Positions 1 through 6,975 are shown, numbered from the stretch's first letter. The stretch: 11,886 nucleotides of DNA from Spirochaetota bacterium (GCA_023135745.1 JAGLSM010000020.1:1-11886); one strand, 5' to 3'. Translations and numbers: made by a program. Notes: generated from the letters alone by a model not told the origin.

Positions 1-175
1 GCTAATCTCTTTATTAGTAAATCTTATGATAGAGATGTCTTTTGAAATCAAGATTTTTTATCTTAAATTATCATATCCAATTCTGATGAATTCCGGCATA
101 AACTGCTATTACAAGCTTTACTTTATGACAATAAAAATCAACAATAAATTCATATTGCCCTGATGAATATCTGGG
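1..175 (-). pseudogene. Decayed DUF559 (Vsr-like endonuclease fold) gene fragment, frameshifted and truncated
   Basis: Translation of the minus strand from about 175 to 83 gives FIVDFYCHKVKLVIAVYAG followed by IHQ. This closely resembles the core of DUF559 proteins (family pattern roughly YIVDFYC..KLVIEVDGG.H). After an indel near 80-88, the next frame (81 to 1) gives IGYDNLR, a TAA stop at 58-60, then KILISKDISIIRFTNKEIS. This matches the family's C-terminal pattern (YD..R...L...G..IIRFTN.E). The stop is one substitution from GAA, and Glu would be normal there. In the first segment the acidic residues of the usual VIEVDGG are replaced (E to A, D to Y), so the nuclease-like active site looks lost. 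The N-terminal part of the domain is missing; upstream lies the palindromic repeat at 179-222. The fragment continues beyond the left edge. The family assignment is from remembered consensus and was not searched. Confidence 0.72.
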
Positions 176-178
176 TGA

Positions 179-222
179 AAGGTTTCCCTTCCCTCGCAGG
201 GAAGGGTTAGGGTTAGGTGAGC
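179..222. repeat. REP-like palindromic repeat with perfect 9-bp hairpin
   Basis: Bases 186-194 and 198-206 are perfect inverted repeats (CCCTTCCCT, loop CGC, AGGGAAGGG). They are followed on the plus strand by two TTAGG(G) units and GTGAGC. On the minus strand this reads CTCACCTAACCCTAACCC and then the hairpin. That layout resembles dispersed palindromic repeats seen in many bacterial genomes, often next to DUF559 genes, as here. It starts at the tlyA stop codon. No T-run follows the stem on either strand, so a simple intrinsic terminator is unlikely, though the stem could protect the 3' end of the tlyA mRNA. Copy number elsewhere in the genome is unknown. Confidence 0.65.
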
Positions 223-1031
223 TAATCCAAATTCTTAAGCGCCTCATTAATTGATTTATCAATCTCAAGATCCTGATTAAATAATTCTTCATCATTTTTT
301 GGAGCCTTTATTAAATAAAGCAGAAATTCAATATTCCCCTTGGTTCCTTTAATCGGTGAAAAGCTTAAGCCGGCAGGTTGTCTCCCGTATTTTTCTGCTT
401 CAGCTATAACGGATGTTAAAACATTTTTATATACCTGATTATCTCTTACAATACCACCTTTCCCGATATTTTCTTTACCTGCTTCAAACTGAGGTTTTAC
501 AAGAATAATAGAGAAAGGAATATCGAGTGTCTTGAAAACAGCATCAAAAATTTTTACAACCGAAATAAATGATACATCCATGGTAAGCAATACAGGCAAA
601 TCAGTAAATGATTCTTTAGTTAAAATCCGCGCGTTTGTTTTTTCCATGACTACAACACGGTTATCTTTCCGTAGTTTGTAGTCAAGCTGATTTGTACCGC
701 AGTCAACAGCATACACAAGGGAAGCACCTTTTTCTAGAAGACATTGGGTAAATCCACCTGTTGAAGAACCTACATCAATACATACTCTGTCTTTAACCGG
801 TACATTAAATAGTTTTAGCGCTTTTTCTAACTTATAATAACCTCTTGAAACCGCAGAATCCTTCGATTTAATGGTTATATTTTTTATATCCTGTTCATCT
901 ATCATCAGTGAAGATTTTGTAACCTGATTAGTTAAATGATATACTTCACCGGCCATAATAGCTCTTTTGACCTTTTCTCTGGATGTGAAATGACCAGATT
1001 CATAAAGAAGGATATCTATCCGTTTTTTCAT
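222..1031 (-). CDS. tlyA: TlyA-family rRNA 2'-O-methyltransferase
   Basis: This 269-aa protein has the normal TlyA length and architecture. An S4-like RNA-binding domain comes first (residues 1-60, with the basic patch SREKVKRAIMAGEVY), followed by an FtsJ/RrmJ-type Rossmann methyltransferase domain. The SAM-binding loop is DVGSSTGGFT at 86-95. The K-D-K-E tetrad expected of 2'-O-methyltransferases is visible as K67 (SRGYYKLEKAL), D152 (MDVSF), K179 (LVKPQFE) and E235 (KGNIEFL). Characterised TlyA enzymes methylate ribose 2'-hydroxyls in 16S and/or 23S rRNA; which sites apply here cannot be told. It is last in the glmS-rny-ymdB-ispA-tlyA run, 29 nt after ispA. The 29-nt leader is almost pure A/T with no clear Shine-Dalgarno, so translation may depend on readthrough from ispA. 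The old name 'hemolysin A' should not be read as evidence of a toxin. Confidence 0.95.
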   Translation of the reverse strand: MKKRIDILLYESGHFTSREKVKRAIMAGEVYHLTNQVTKSSLMIDEQDIKNITIKSKDSAVSRGYYKLEKALKLFNVPVKDRVCIDVGSSTGGFTQCLLEKGASLVYAVDCGTNQLDYKLRKDNRVVVMEKTNARILTKESFTDLPVLLTMDVSFISVVKIFDAVFKTLDIPFSIILVKPQFEAGKENIGKGGIVRDNQVYKNVLTSVIAEAEKYGRQPAGLSFSPIKGTKGNIEFLLYLIKAPKNDEELFNQDLEIDKSINEALKNLD

Positions 1032-1060
1032 TTTGATTTTATCTTTTTATTTTTTTCTTT

Positions 1061-1948
1061 CTATTTTTGTCTGTTAACGCAAAAGTCTGCAAGCATTTTC
1101 AGCTGGAGTGTGTTTTTGGGGAAAATATCCAGTGAGTCTTTGGCTTCTTCAATTATTTTGGCTGCCATTTTTTTTGCCTTTTTTATTCCATAAAGGCTCA
1201 CGTAGGTTGTTTTCTCGAGACCTTCATCAGAACCAATGGGTTTACCCAGTATCTGTTCATCACCTTCAACATCCAGAATATCATCCTCAATTTGAAAAGC
1301 AAGTCCAAGATTCCTCCCGTATAGAGATAGGGCGTCTATCTGTAAATCAGCCGCGGAATTAATTATTCCGGGAATTACAACTGATGCTTCAATTAATGCA
1401 CCTGTTTTATGTCTATGTATAAAATCAAGATCTTCCGCGTCCGGAGATTTTTTTTCAGCCATTAAATCCGCAGTCTGACCTGCGACCATTCCAAAAAATC
1501 CGGAACACACAGCAAGCTTCCTTAAAACCTTTTTAAGAGCATCGGCATTAATATCCAAAAGAGATATTAAACTCATTACTTCGGTTAGAAGCGCGTCTCC
1601 GGCAAGAATTGCTGTTGATTCTCCATACTTAACATGACAGGTTGGAAGACCTCTTCTTAAATCATCATCATCCATAGCAGGCAAATCATCATGAATTAAT
1701 GAGTAAGTGTGTATCAATTCAACAGCAGCAGCAAAGGGCATAACAAGTTCAGGATCAGAATCAAACAGATCATTTACCAGGAGAGCCAGTACAGGCCGAA
1801 ATCTTTTCCCGTTGGAAAAAAGAGAATATTTTGAAGCTTCTATCAAATTCCTGGGATATCTCTCTTCAAGATTGAAGGAATTAAAATATTTTAAGAGATA
1901 AGCTTCAACCATCCCCGCTTTATGAGTCAGAATCTGATCGATTTCCAT
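1061..1948 (-). CDS. ispA: Polyprenyl diphosphate synthase (farnesyl-/geranylgeranyl-PP synthase, IspA type)
   Basis: This 295-aa trans-isoprenyl diphosphate synthase condenses isopentenyl diphosphate with allylic diphosphates in the cytosol. It supplies precursors for undecaprenyl phosphate and quinone-type lipids. All landmarks are present: NGKRFRP (46-52) for IPP binding; the first Asp-rich motif DDLPAMDDDD (87-96), in the bacterial DDxxxxD form with the two-residue insertion; RRG just after; K181 and T182; the second Asp-rich motif DDILD (222-226); and K246. HTYSLIHDD before the first motif is almost the same as in E. coli-type IspA, so farnesyl-PP is the most likely product, but chain length cannot be fixed by eye. 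The start overlaps the ymdB reading frame by 29 nt. This start is preferred because AAAGGTAG lies a proper distance upstream, whereas Met13 has its purine stretch immediately adjacent. tlyA follows, a common ispA-tlyA neighbourhood, here without dxs between them. Confidence 0.95.
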   Translation of the reverse strand: MEIDQILTHKAGMVEAYLLKYFNSFNLEERYPRNLIEASKYSLFSNGKRFRPVLALLVNDLFDSDPELVMPFAAAVELIHTYSLIHDDLPAMDDDDLRRGLPTCHVKYGESTAILAGDALLTEVMSLISLLDINADALKKVLRKLAVCSGFFGMVAGQTADLMAEKKSPDAEDLDFIHRHKTGALIEASVVIPGIINSAADLQIDALSLYGRNLGLAFQIEDDILDVEGDEQILGKPIGSDEGLEKTTYVSLYGIKKAKKMAAKIIEEAKDSLDIFPKNTLQLKMLADFCVNRQK

Positions 1949-2732
1949 CTATTTCTACCTTTTTCATAAAACTGTACATTTCTGAGGCTTTTCCTGTTGA
2001 AGGATCAATCTCACAGACCGCCGCGCTGATATATGCATCTGAATATGCAACTTCAAATCTGGAAGGCATCCCTGTAATAAATTTTCTGATGATTATTTCC
2101 TTTTTTACCCCTATTATCGAGTCAATTGGTCCTGTCATTCCCAAATCTGTAATAAAAGCAGTTCCCCCCGGGAAAATTCTTGCATCTGCAGTCTGCACAT
2201 GAGTATGTGTCCCAAAAACCGCGCTAAGCTTGCCATCCATATAATGTATCATAGCATTTTTCTCAGATGTTGCTTCCGCGTGAAAATCGAGAATTTTAAC
2301 ATTTATTCCCTCTTTATTCATCCGCTCAGCCTCTTTATTAACCGCCCTGAATGGACAGTCAAAGGCCTCCATATAAACTCTACCGATAGCATTTATTACA
2401 CCTATCTTTATTCCATTATACTCAAAAACAGCGCTGCCCTGACCGGGAGCTGATTTAGGAAAGTTTATAGGTCTTATAAGACGTTTTTCAGAATTTATTA
2501 TTTTGAAAACTTCTTTATTACGCCAAATATGATTACCGGATGTTAAAACATTAATTCCGTAAGAATAAAGCGCTGAAGTAATTTTTGGAGTAACTCCAAA
2601 ACCGCCGGCAATATTTTCTCCATTTGCAATTACAAAATCAATCCGATGTTCTTTTAAGAGTCCTGCAAGACTTAAAAACAAAGCCTGCCTTCCAGCCTTA
2701 CCTATTATATCCCCAATAAATAAAAATCTCAT
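1920..2732 (-). CDS. ymdB: YmdB-family (TIGR00282) calcineurin-like metallophosphodiesterase
   Basis: This 270-aa protein is full length for the YmdB family of dinuclear-metal phosphodiesterases. In Bacillus these hydrolyse 2',3'-cyclic nucleotides (and cAMP in related proteins) and affect biofilm and motility decisions. The metal ligands are visible: D8 in FIGDIIG, E39 and N40 in NGEN, N67 and H68 in SGNH, H151 in DFHAE, and H176 and H178 in GTHTH. Their positions agree closely with the Bacillus protein as I remember it. No signal peptide or membrane segment is seen, so it should be cytosolic. It directly follows rny with a 12-nt gap, the same pairing as in Firmicutes, and its AGGAAT ribosome-binding site overlaps the rny stop codon, suggesting coupled translation. 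The 3' end overlaps ispA by 29 nt. The in vivo substrate in this lineage is unknown; a role downstream of RNA decay (2',3'-cyclic ends) is an inference from the pairing. Confidence 0.94.
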   Translation of the reverse strand: MRFLFIGDIIGKAGRQALFLSLAGLLKEHRIDFVIANGENIAGGFGVTPKITSALYSYGINVLTSGNHIWRNKEVFKIINSEKRLIRPINFPKSAPGQGSAVFEYNGIKIGVINAIGRVYMEAFDCPFRAVNKEAERMNKEGINVKILDFHAEATSEKNAMIHYMDGKLSAVFGTHTHVQTADARIFPGGTAFITDLGMTGPIDSIIGVKKEIIIRKFITGMPSRFEVAYSDAYISAAVCEIDPSTGKASEMYSFMKKVEIDGNRSDSDS

Positions 2733-2744
2733 TTAATATAATTC

Positions 2745-4277
2745 CTAGGATGCGTACTCAACTACTCTTGTCTCCCTTATAACCGAAACTTTTATTACCC
2801 CCGGATATTTGAGTTCATCCTCAATCTTTTTAGATATTTCCCTTGCAAGAATTTTTGCCTCATCATCATTTACTATATCGTTTTGAACCATTACCCTGAG
2901 TTCTCTTCCTGCTTGAATTGCAAATGATTTTTCAACACCCGGAAAACTGTTTGAAATTGCTTCCAGATTTTCAAGCCTCTTTATATAGCTCTCCATTGTC
3001 TCCTTACGTGCTCCGGGTCTCGCCGCTGATATTGCATCTCCTGCCGCAACAAGTATTGCCTCGATACTGGTCGGCTCTTTATCCCCATGATGCGACGCAA
3101 TCATGTTAACTACTTCAGGAGTCTCTCCTGCCAGTCTTGCCATTTCAGCGCCAACCAGGGCATGTCCGCCTCCGCCTTCAACATCACTGCCCTTCCCGAT
3201 ATCATGCAGAAGACCTCCGCGTATTGCAAGGTTAACGTTTCCTCCAATTTCTCCGGCAAGTATTCCGCATACATTGGCCACTGTCTTGGAATGATAAAGA
3301 ACATTCTGAGCATAACTGGTTCTGTATTTAAGACGTCCAAGGTGTTTTACTAAATCAGGATGCATGCCATGAACGCCCAGGTCAAATACAACCTTTTCAC
3401 CTTCTTCTATGATGATCTGATTAATTTCCCGTTTTACCTTACCCACAATCTCTTCAATCATGGCAGGATGTATTCTTCCGTCGGTAATAAGACGTTCCAA
3501 AGATATCTTTGCAACTTCCCGTCTGACCGGGTCAAAACATGAAATAACAACAGCCTCAGGAGTATCGTCAATTATAACATCAACACCGGTTAATACCTCA
3601 ATCGCTCTTATATTACGGCCTTCTCTCCCGATTATTCTACCCTTCATCTCATCATTTGGAAGCGCAACAGAACTTACTGTTGATTCAGATACAACTTCAG
3701 GTACAGACCTCTGTATTGTAGAAACTATTATTTCCTTTGCCTTACGTTCGGCAGTCTGTTTGGCTTCAGTCTCAATCTTATTGATAAGTTTGTTTGCGGA
3801 ATGCTTCGCGTCTTCTTTAAGGTCAGTGATCAGCATTTCCTTTGCTTCCAGGGCAGTCATACCTGAAAGATTTTCCAGATCTTTTTGAAATTTTTTCTGT
3901 GCCTCTTTATTGTCCTCAAATTTTTGCTCAAGTACTTTTTCCTTAGTCAGGAGTGTTTTTTCCCTTTTCTCCTGATCGCTTAATTTTATATCCAGATTCT
4001 CTTCTTTCTGAAGATTTCGTTGTTCAAGTTTGGTAATCTCAGCTTTTCTCTCTCGGGTTTCCGTTTCAAATTTTGATTTTTCTTTTAAAAGCTCATCCTT
4101 GGTATCAAAAATCGCTTCTCTCTTAATTGAGTCAGCGTCTTTCCTGGCTTCATCTATCAGATACTTAGCCCTCTCCTCAGCTGATGACAGCTGAAATTTC
4201 GCAATATATCTTCTTATTAGATAACCAACTAAAAGACCAACAGCAAGAGTTGGTAATATGTATAATAAAGCGTTCAT
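2745..4277 (-). CDS. rny: Ribonuclease Y (membrane-anchored endoribonuclease)
   Basis: This 510-aa protein has the full RNase Y layout. An N-terminal membrane helix (about residues 4-21, followed by IRR) is followed by a long charged coiled coil (about 30-190), a KH RNA-binding domain (about 205-270) with the GRIIGREGRN loop at 213-222, and a metal-dependent HD domain with LLHDIGKG (H358, D359) and SHHGD (395-399). RNase Y makes initiating cuts in mRNA at the inner membrane. A local variant is the glycine-rich DVEGGGGH (365-372), where familiar homologues have something like DHEVEGPH; length and the Asp and His are kept. The start is firm: a textbook AAGGAGG lies 8 nt before the ATG. It sits 30 nt after glmS and 12 nt before ymdB. 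Confidence 0.97.
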   Translation of the reverse strand: MNALLYILPTLAVGLLVGYLIRRYIAKFQLSSAEERAKYLIDEARKDADSIKREAIFDTKDELLKEKSKFETETRERKAEITKLEQRNLQKEENLDIKLSDQEKREKTLLTKEKVLEQKFEDNKEAQKKFQKDLENLSGMTALEAKEMLITDLKEDAKHSANKLINKIETEAKQTAERKAKEIIVSTIQRSVPEVVSESTVSSVALPNDEMKGRIIGREGRNIRAIEVLTGVDVIIDDTPEAVVISCFDPVRREVAKISLERLITDGRIHPAMIEEIVGKVKREINQIIIEEGEKVVFDLGVHGMHPDLVKHLGRLKYRTSYAQNVLYHSKTVANVCGILAGEIGGNVNLAIRGGLLHDIGKGSDVEGGGGHALVGAEMARLAGETPEVVNMIASHHGDKEPTSIEAILVAAGDAISAARPGARKETMESYIKRLENLEAISNSFPGVEKSFAIQAGRELRVMVQNDIVNDDEAKILAREISKKIEDELKYPGVIKVSVIRETRVVEYAS

Positions 4278-4285
4278 GTCCGTAT

Positions 4286-4292
4286 CCTCCTT
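4286..4292 (-). promoter_or_regulatory. Strong Shine-Dalgarno for rny
   Basis: On the minus strand the sequence is AAGGAGG with an 8-nt spacer to the rny ATG. It is one of the two best ribosome-binding sites in the window (with that of fliA), so rny can be translated independently of glmS even though only 30 nt separate them. Confidence 0.9.
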
Positions 4293-4307
4293 ATATAAAA
4301 TTAATGA

Positions 4308-6143
4308 TTATTCCACTGTAACACTTTTTGCCAAATTTCTGGGCTGGTCAACATCACATCCCCGCTCAACTGCGATATAATAAGACAAAAGCTGTAGAGG
4401 AATAACAGACAATATAGGCGAAAGAGCTTCCAAGGTAACCGGAACCCTTATTACATAATCTGCTATTTTATCGATAGTCTTATCATTTTCACTTGCAATG
4501 GCTATGACCCTTCCCTTACGCGCCTTTACCTCATGAATATTACTTATCAACTTGTCATACACTCCATATTGAAGAGCAAGAACCACAACAGGCATATCCT
4601 CATCAATCAATGCTATGGGTCCATGCTTCATTTCAGCGGCAGGATAACCCTCAGCGTGTATGTATGAAATTTCTTTTAACTTTAATGCCCCTTCAAGGGA
4701 AACAGGAAACTGAATACCCCTACCAAGGTACAAGAAATTTCTTTTTGAAGAAAATTCCAGAGCAATTTTTTTTATATCTTCACTCTTTTTATAAATTTTC
4801 TTAACCAGTTCAGGCAGCTTCATAAGAGCCTTCAGGTATTCTATTCCTTTTGTTCCGGAAATTTTTCCTGTTCTGCCGAATTTTATAGCAAGCAGAAATA
4901 ATGCTGTAACCTGTGAAGTAAAAGCCTTTGTTGAAGCCACTCCAATTTCAATACCTGCATGAATATACATACCGCAATCTGTTTCTCTTGCGATTGCACT
5001 GCCTATGACATTGGTAATTCCAAGAACGGTACAGCCTCTCATCTTTGCCTCTCTTAATGCCGCGAGAGTATCTGCCGTCTCCCCTGATTGAGATATAACT
5101 ATTACAAGGTTATCCTTTGTTAAAACAGGATTACGGTATCTGAATTCAGACGCATATTCAACCTCTGTAGGAATACCGGCAAGCTCTTCAAAAAGATATT
5201 CGCCGACAAGAGCGGCATGCCATGACGTGCCGCAGGCTGTTATGGTTATTTTTTTGTAATCCTTAAGTTTGTCCTCTATCTGGGCAAGTCCTCCAAGCTT
5301 TACAATACCCTGCTCAGGCAGAAGTCTTCCACGAAAACAATCATTAATAGTTTTATCCTGTTCGTATATCTCCTTAAGCATATAATGGTCATAACCGCTT
5401 TTTTCAATACGGCTCATTTCAATCTGAATCTCTTCAACATCCTTGTTTATTTCCACATGCTCGAGATTGTAAGTATGGTATGAGTCAGCATTTAAAACCA
5501 CAATTTCGCCGTCGCTTAGATAAACAGCTTCAGAAGTATAAGCGCCAAGGGCAGATGCATCAGAAGCAAGAAGCATCTCGTTTTCACCAATTCCAACAAT
5601 TAATGGCGAACCGTTCTTTGCTCCTACAAGAACCCCCGGCTTATCAGCCGCAATAACAGCAATACCGTAAGTTCCTTCAACATTTTTTAAAGCGCTTGAA
5701 ACAGCTTCAAATAAATCACCATCCTTATAATATTTTGAAATAAGATGAACAAGAACTTCAGTATCTGTTTCAGAAGAAAATTTAAATCCTTCCTCAATCA
5801 GAACCTCTCTGAGGTGTTCATTGTTTTCAATTATCCCATTATGTACAACCGCAATTTTCCCATCATTTGAAACATGAGGGTGGGCATTCTGAACAGAAGG
5901 AACCCCATGAGTTGCCCATCGGGTATGACCTATTCCACAGGAAAATTTATCATCAACCTTTGAAAGAAGCTTTTCAAGCTCAACAATTTTACCCTTGCTT
6001 CTAAACACCTTTAAATTTTTCTGATTTTCTTTACAAAGAGCAAGACCTGCCGAATCATAGCCTCGGTATTCAAGACGTTTTAACCCGCTGATAAGAAGGT
6101 TATGAATATTTTTATCACCAATATAACCAACAATGCCGCACAT
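4308..6143 (-). CDS. glmS: Glutamine-fructose-6-phosphate aminotransferase (isomerizing)
   Basis: This 611-aa GlmS converts fructose-6-phosphate and glutamine to glucosamine-6-phosphate, the entry step for UDP-GlcNAc, peptidoglycan and other amino sugars. The start is set at MCGIVGYIG because the N-terminal Cys (exposed after Met removal) is the glutaminase nucleophile, and because AGGTG lies just upstream. The open frame runs 20 codons further upstream, but that extension would bury the Cys and is rejected. The glutaminase domain (about 1-220) shows HTRWATHG (73-80), HNGIIENN (101-108) and ETDTE (125-129). The first SIS domain shows ACGTSWHA (303-310), SQSGETADT (351-359) and ASTKAFTSQ (403-411). 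The second shows LGRG, E491 in KLKEISY, KHGP (506-509) and the C-terminal QPRNLAKSVTVE with K606. It is first in the left-hand operon. No glmS ribozyme was recognised in its 5' region. Confidence 0.97.
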   Translation of the reverse strand: MCGIVGYIGDKNIHNLLISGLKRLEYRGYDSAGLALCKENQKNLKVFRSKGKIVELEKLLSKVDDKFSCGIGHTRWATHGVPSVQNAHPHVSNDGKIAVVHNGIIENNEHLREVLIEEGFKFSSETDTEVLVHLISKYYKDGDLFEAVSSALKNVEGTYGIAVIAADKPGVLVGAKNGSPLIVGIGENEMLLASDASALGAYTSEAVYLSDGEIVVLNADSYHTYNLEHVEINKDVEEIQIEMSRIEKSGYDHYMLKEIYEQDKTINDCFRGRLLPEQGIVKLGGLAQIEDKLKDYKKITITACGTSWHAALVGEYLFEELAGIPTEVEYASEFRYRNPVLTKDNLVIVISQSGETADTLAALREAKMRGCTVLGITNVIGSAIARETDCGMYIHAGIEIGVASTKAFTSQVTALFLLAIKFGRTGKISGTKGIEYLKALMKLPELVKKIYKKSEDIKKIALEFSSKRNFLYLGRGIQFPVSLEGALKLKEISYIHAEGYPAAEMKHGPIALIDEDMPVVVLALQYGVYDKLISNIHEVKARKGRVIAIASENDKTIDKIADYVIRVPVTLEALSPILSVIPLQLLSYYIAVERGCDVDQPRNLAKSVTVE

Positions 6144-6148
6144 ATTAA

Positions 6149-6153
6149 CACCT
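6149..6153 (-). promoter_or_regulatory. Ribosome-binding site deciding the glmS start
   Basis: The minus strand reads TTAGGTG then TTAAT then ATG. The AGGTG core is 5 nt from the MCGIVG start codon, whereas no comparable motif precedes the ATG of the longer open frame at 6203. This supports the short form with an N-terminal catalytic cysteine. Confidence 0.7.
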
Positions 6154-6210
6154 AATAAAGAATTTGAAAAATAAGGAAGATTAAAAAAAATAATTACAGA
6201 CAATCACTAG

Positions 6211-6224
6211 GCAGATTATACTGC
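6211..6224. repeat. Palindrome enclosing a TATAAT box upstream of glmS
   Basis: On the minus strand the sequence is GCAG-TATAAT-CTGC: 4-bp arms around a perfect -10 hexamer (6215-6220), 68 nt before the glmS start. It may be an operator-like site or a second -10 element, but no convincing -35 hexamer lies 16-18 nt upstream. The arms are short and chance occurrence in AT-rich DNA is possible. Confidence 0.35.
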
Positions 6225-6246
6225 ATTTAATTTATAGATACTGTTT

Positions 6247-6275
6247 ATAATGAAATTTGGTGAAATATAAGTCAA
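6247..6275 (-). promoter_or_regulatory. Sigma-70-like promoter candidate for the glmS-rny-ymdB-ispA-tlyA unit
   Basis: The minus strand shows TTGACT (6275-6270), a 17-nt spacer and CATTAT (6252-6247), five and four matches to the consensus hexamers with optimal spacing. Transcription would begin near 6240, giving a leader of roughly 95 nt before the glmS ATG. It lies in the only intergenic space longer than 130 nt in the window, which fits an operon start. It was found by eye and is not experimentally supported. Confidence 0.5.
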
Positions 6276-6307
6276 TTTATAACCAACTATCATTATGTTA
6301 TCTCAAA

Positions 6308-6323
6308 CAGCGTTTAAACACTG
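6308..6323. repeat. 16-nt near-palindrome in the glmS upstream region
   Basis: The plus strand reads CAGCGTTTAAACACTG: 5-nt arms (one mismatch as DNA, a G-U pair as RNA) around the palindromic TTTAAA. It lies about 33 nt upstream of the -35 candidate for glmS and is not followed by a T-run, so it looks more like a protein-binding half-site pair than a terminator. No known operator was recognised. Confidence 0.3.
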
Positions 6324-6396
6324 GTAATTATCTTGTAATACTTCCAAAGCTACTATCACTATAACTGATAAAAACTATTAAAACAAGATTTTTTAG

Positions 6397-6975
6397 TCAA
6401 GATTTTTTACTTAATGGAAATAATTTTAATTTAAAAAGAACCTCTTCTGTTGAAATACCCAGTTTCGCGGCAATTTCTTCGGGAGAAAGATTCTTTTTTG
6501 AAAACTGACTGATCTTCTGGTTTATACTCTTTACAGATTTTTTCCTTTGAGACCTAATGGCTTTCTTTTTAGCAGGCTTAGATTCCAAGGCGTTTTCATC
6601 CATTAAAACTGAATTCTGATACAATTTTGCTGCAATCCCACCGGTTATGGAAGGCTGTACTTTACCTGCTTCTTTTTTTGACACAAAAACAGGTTTGGAA
6701 ACTTTTAAAAGTTCATACTTTTTTAATAATCCCTCAAGTAAAAGAATCTGCTTTTCAGCTTTTTCTGAAATAGGCTTCAATCTATCAAGCCTGTCATCCA
6801 GAAGATCAATATTTCTGTCAGCTGTTTGATTAAATGTAGTTAAAAGCTCATTCATTTCCTTTTCTACATTCTCAGGCAGTCTTTTTGACTCGAGAACAGC
6901 AATTCTCTTTGAAAATACCCTGTAAACAAAAAGAATAAAAAATATATTAAGTACAACTACAATCATTATCTGCAT
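6397..6975 (-). CDS. Membrane-anchored coiled-coil protein with C-terminal HTH-like segment (DUF6115-like), function unknown
   Basis: This 192-aa protein has an N-terminal hydrophobic helix (about 3-20, then SKR, predicting the rest to be cytoplasmic). A charged, heptad-rich segment follows (about 25-95: leucine/isoleucine spaced among Glu/Lys/Arg), then a low-complexity Lys/Ser linker (about 95-155). The C-terminal segment LSPEEIAAKLGISTEEVLFKL (163-183) looks like a small helix-turn-helix or DNA-binding-like fold. The same layout occurs in DUF6115-type proteins encoded beside fapA in flagellar regions; that comparison is from memory. The gene begins 6 nt after the 108-aa gene, so the two are almost certainly cotranscribed with fapA. 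The ribosome-binding site is weak (GGT followed by A-rich bases). It is the last gene of the motility unit. A role in flagellar assembly or polar placement is inferred from position only. Confidence 0.8.
   Translation of the reverse strand: MQIMIVVVLNIFFILFVYRVFSKRIAVLESKRLPENVEKEMNELLTTFNQTADRNIDLLDDRLDRLKPISEKAEKQILLLEGLLKKYELLKVSKPVFVSKKEAGKVQPSITGGIAAKLYQNSVLMDENALESKPAKKKAIRSQRKKSVKSINQKISQFSKKNLSPEEIAAKLGISTEEVLFKLKLFPLSKKS

Noticed and set aside
186..206. Hairpin as intrinsic terminator of the tlyA operon
   Set aside because: No T-run follows the stem on either strand; the flanks look like a dispersed repeat instead.
205..217. Telomere-like TTAGGG repeats
   Set aside because: Only two units, and they belong to the REP-like flank; no terminal structure is implied.
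71..295. 74-codon minus-strand open frame at the left end taken as an intact small gene
   Set aside because: Its first 25 codons lie inside tlyA in another frame and the next ones translate the palindromic repeat; only the last part matches a family, and that match continues in another frame, so it is a pseudogene fragment.
222..1031. TlyA as a haemolysin or virulence toxin
   Set aside because: The S4 domain, SAM loop and K-D-K-E tetrad show an rRNA methyltransferase; there is no signal peptide or pore-forming feature.
3460..3888. 142-codon plus-strand open frame opposite rny
   Set aside because: Antisense to the KH/coiled-coil part of RNase Y, low-complexity composition and no ribosome-binding site that stands out.
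6144..6203. A 20-residue N-terminal extension of GlmS
   Set aside because: It would bury the catalytic N-terminal cysteine and lacks a ribosome-binding site; AGGTG precedes the MCGIVG start.
6354..6370. TATCA...TGATA hairpin as terminator after the 192-aa gene
   Set aside because: Five A/T-rich base pairs with a 7-nt loop and no T-run downstream on the minus strand; too weak.
6144..6396. glmS ribozyme or riboswitch upstream of glmS
   Set aside because: No recognisable conserved core could be found by eye and the region is simple AT-rich sequence; a covariance search would settle it.
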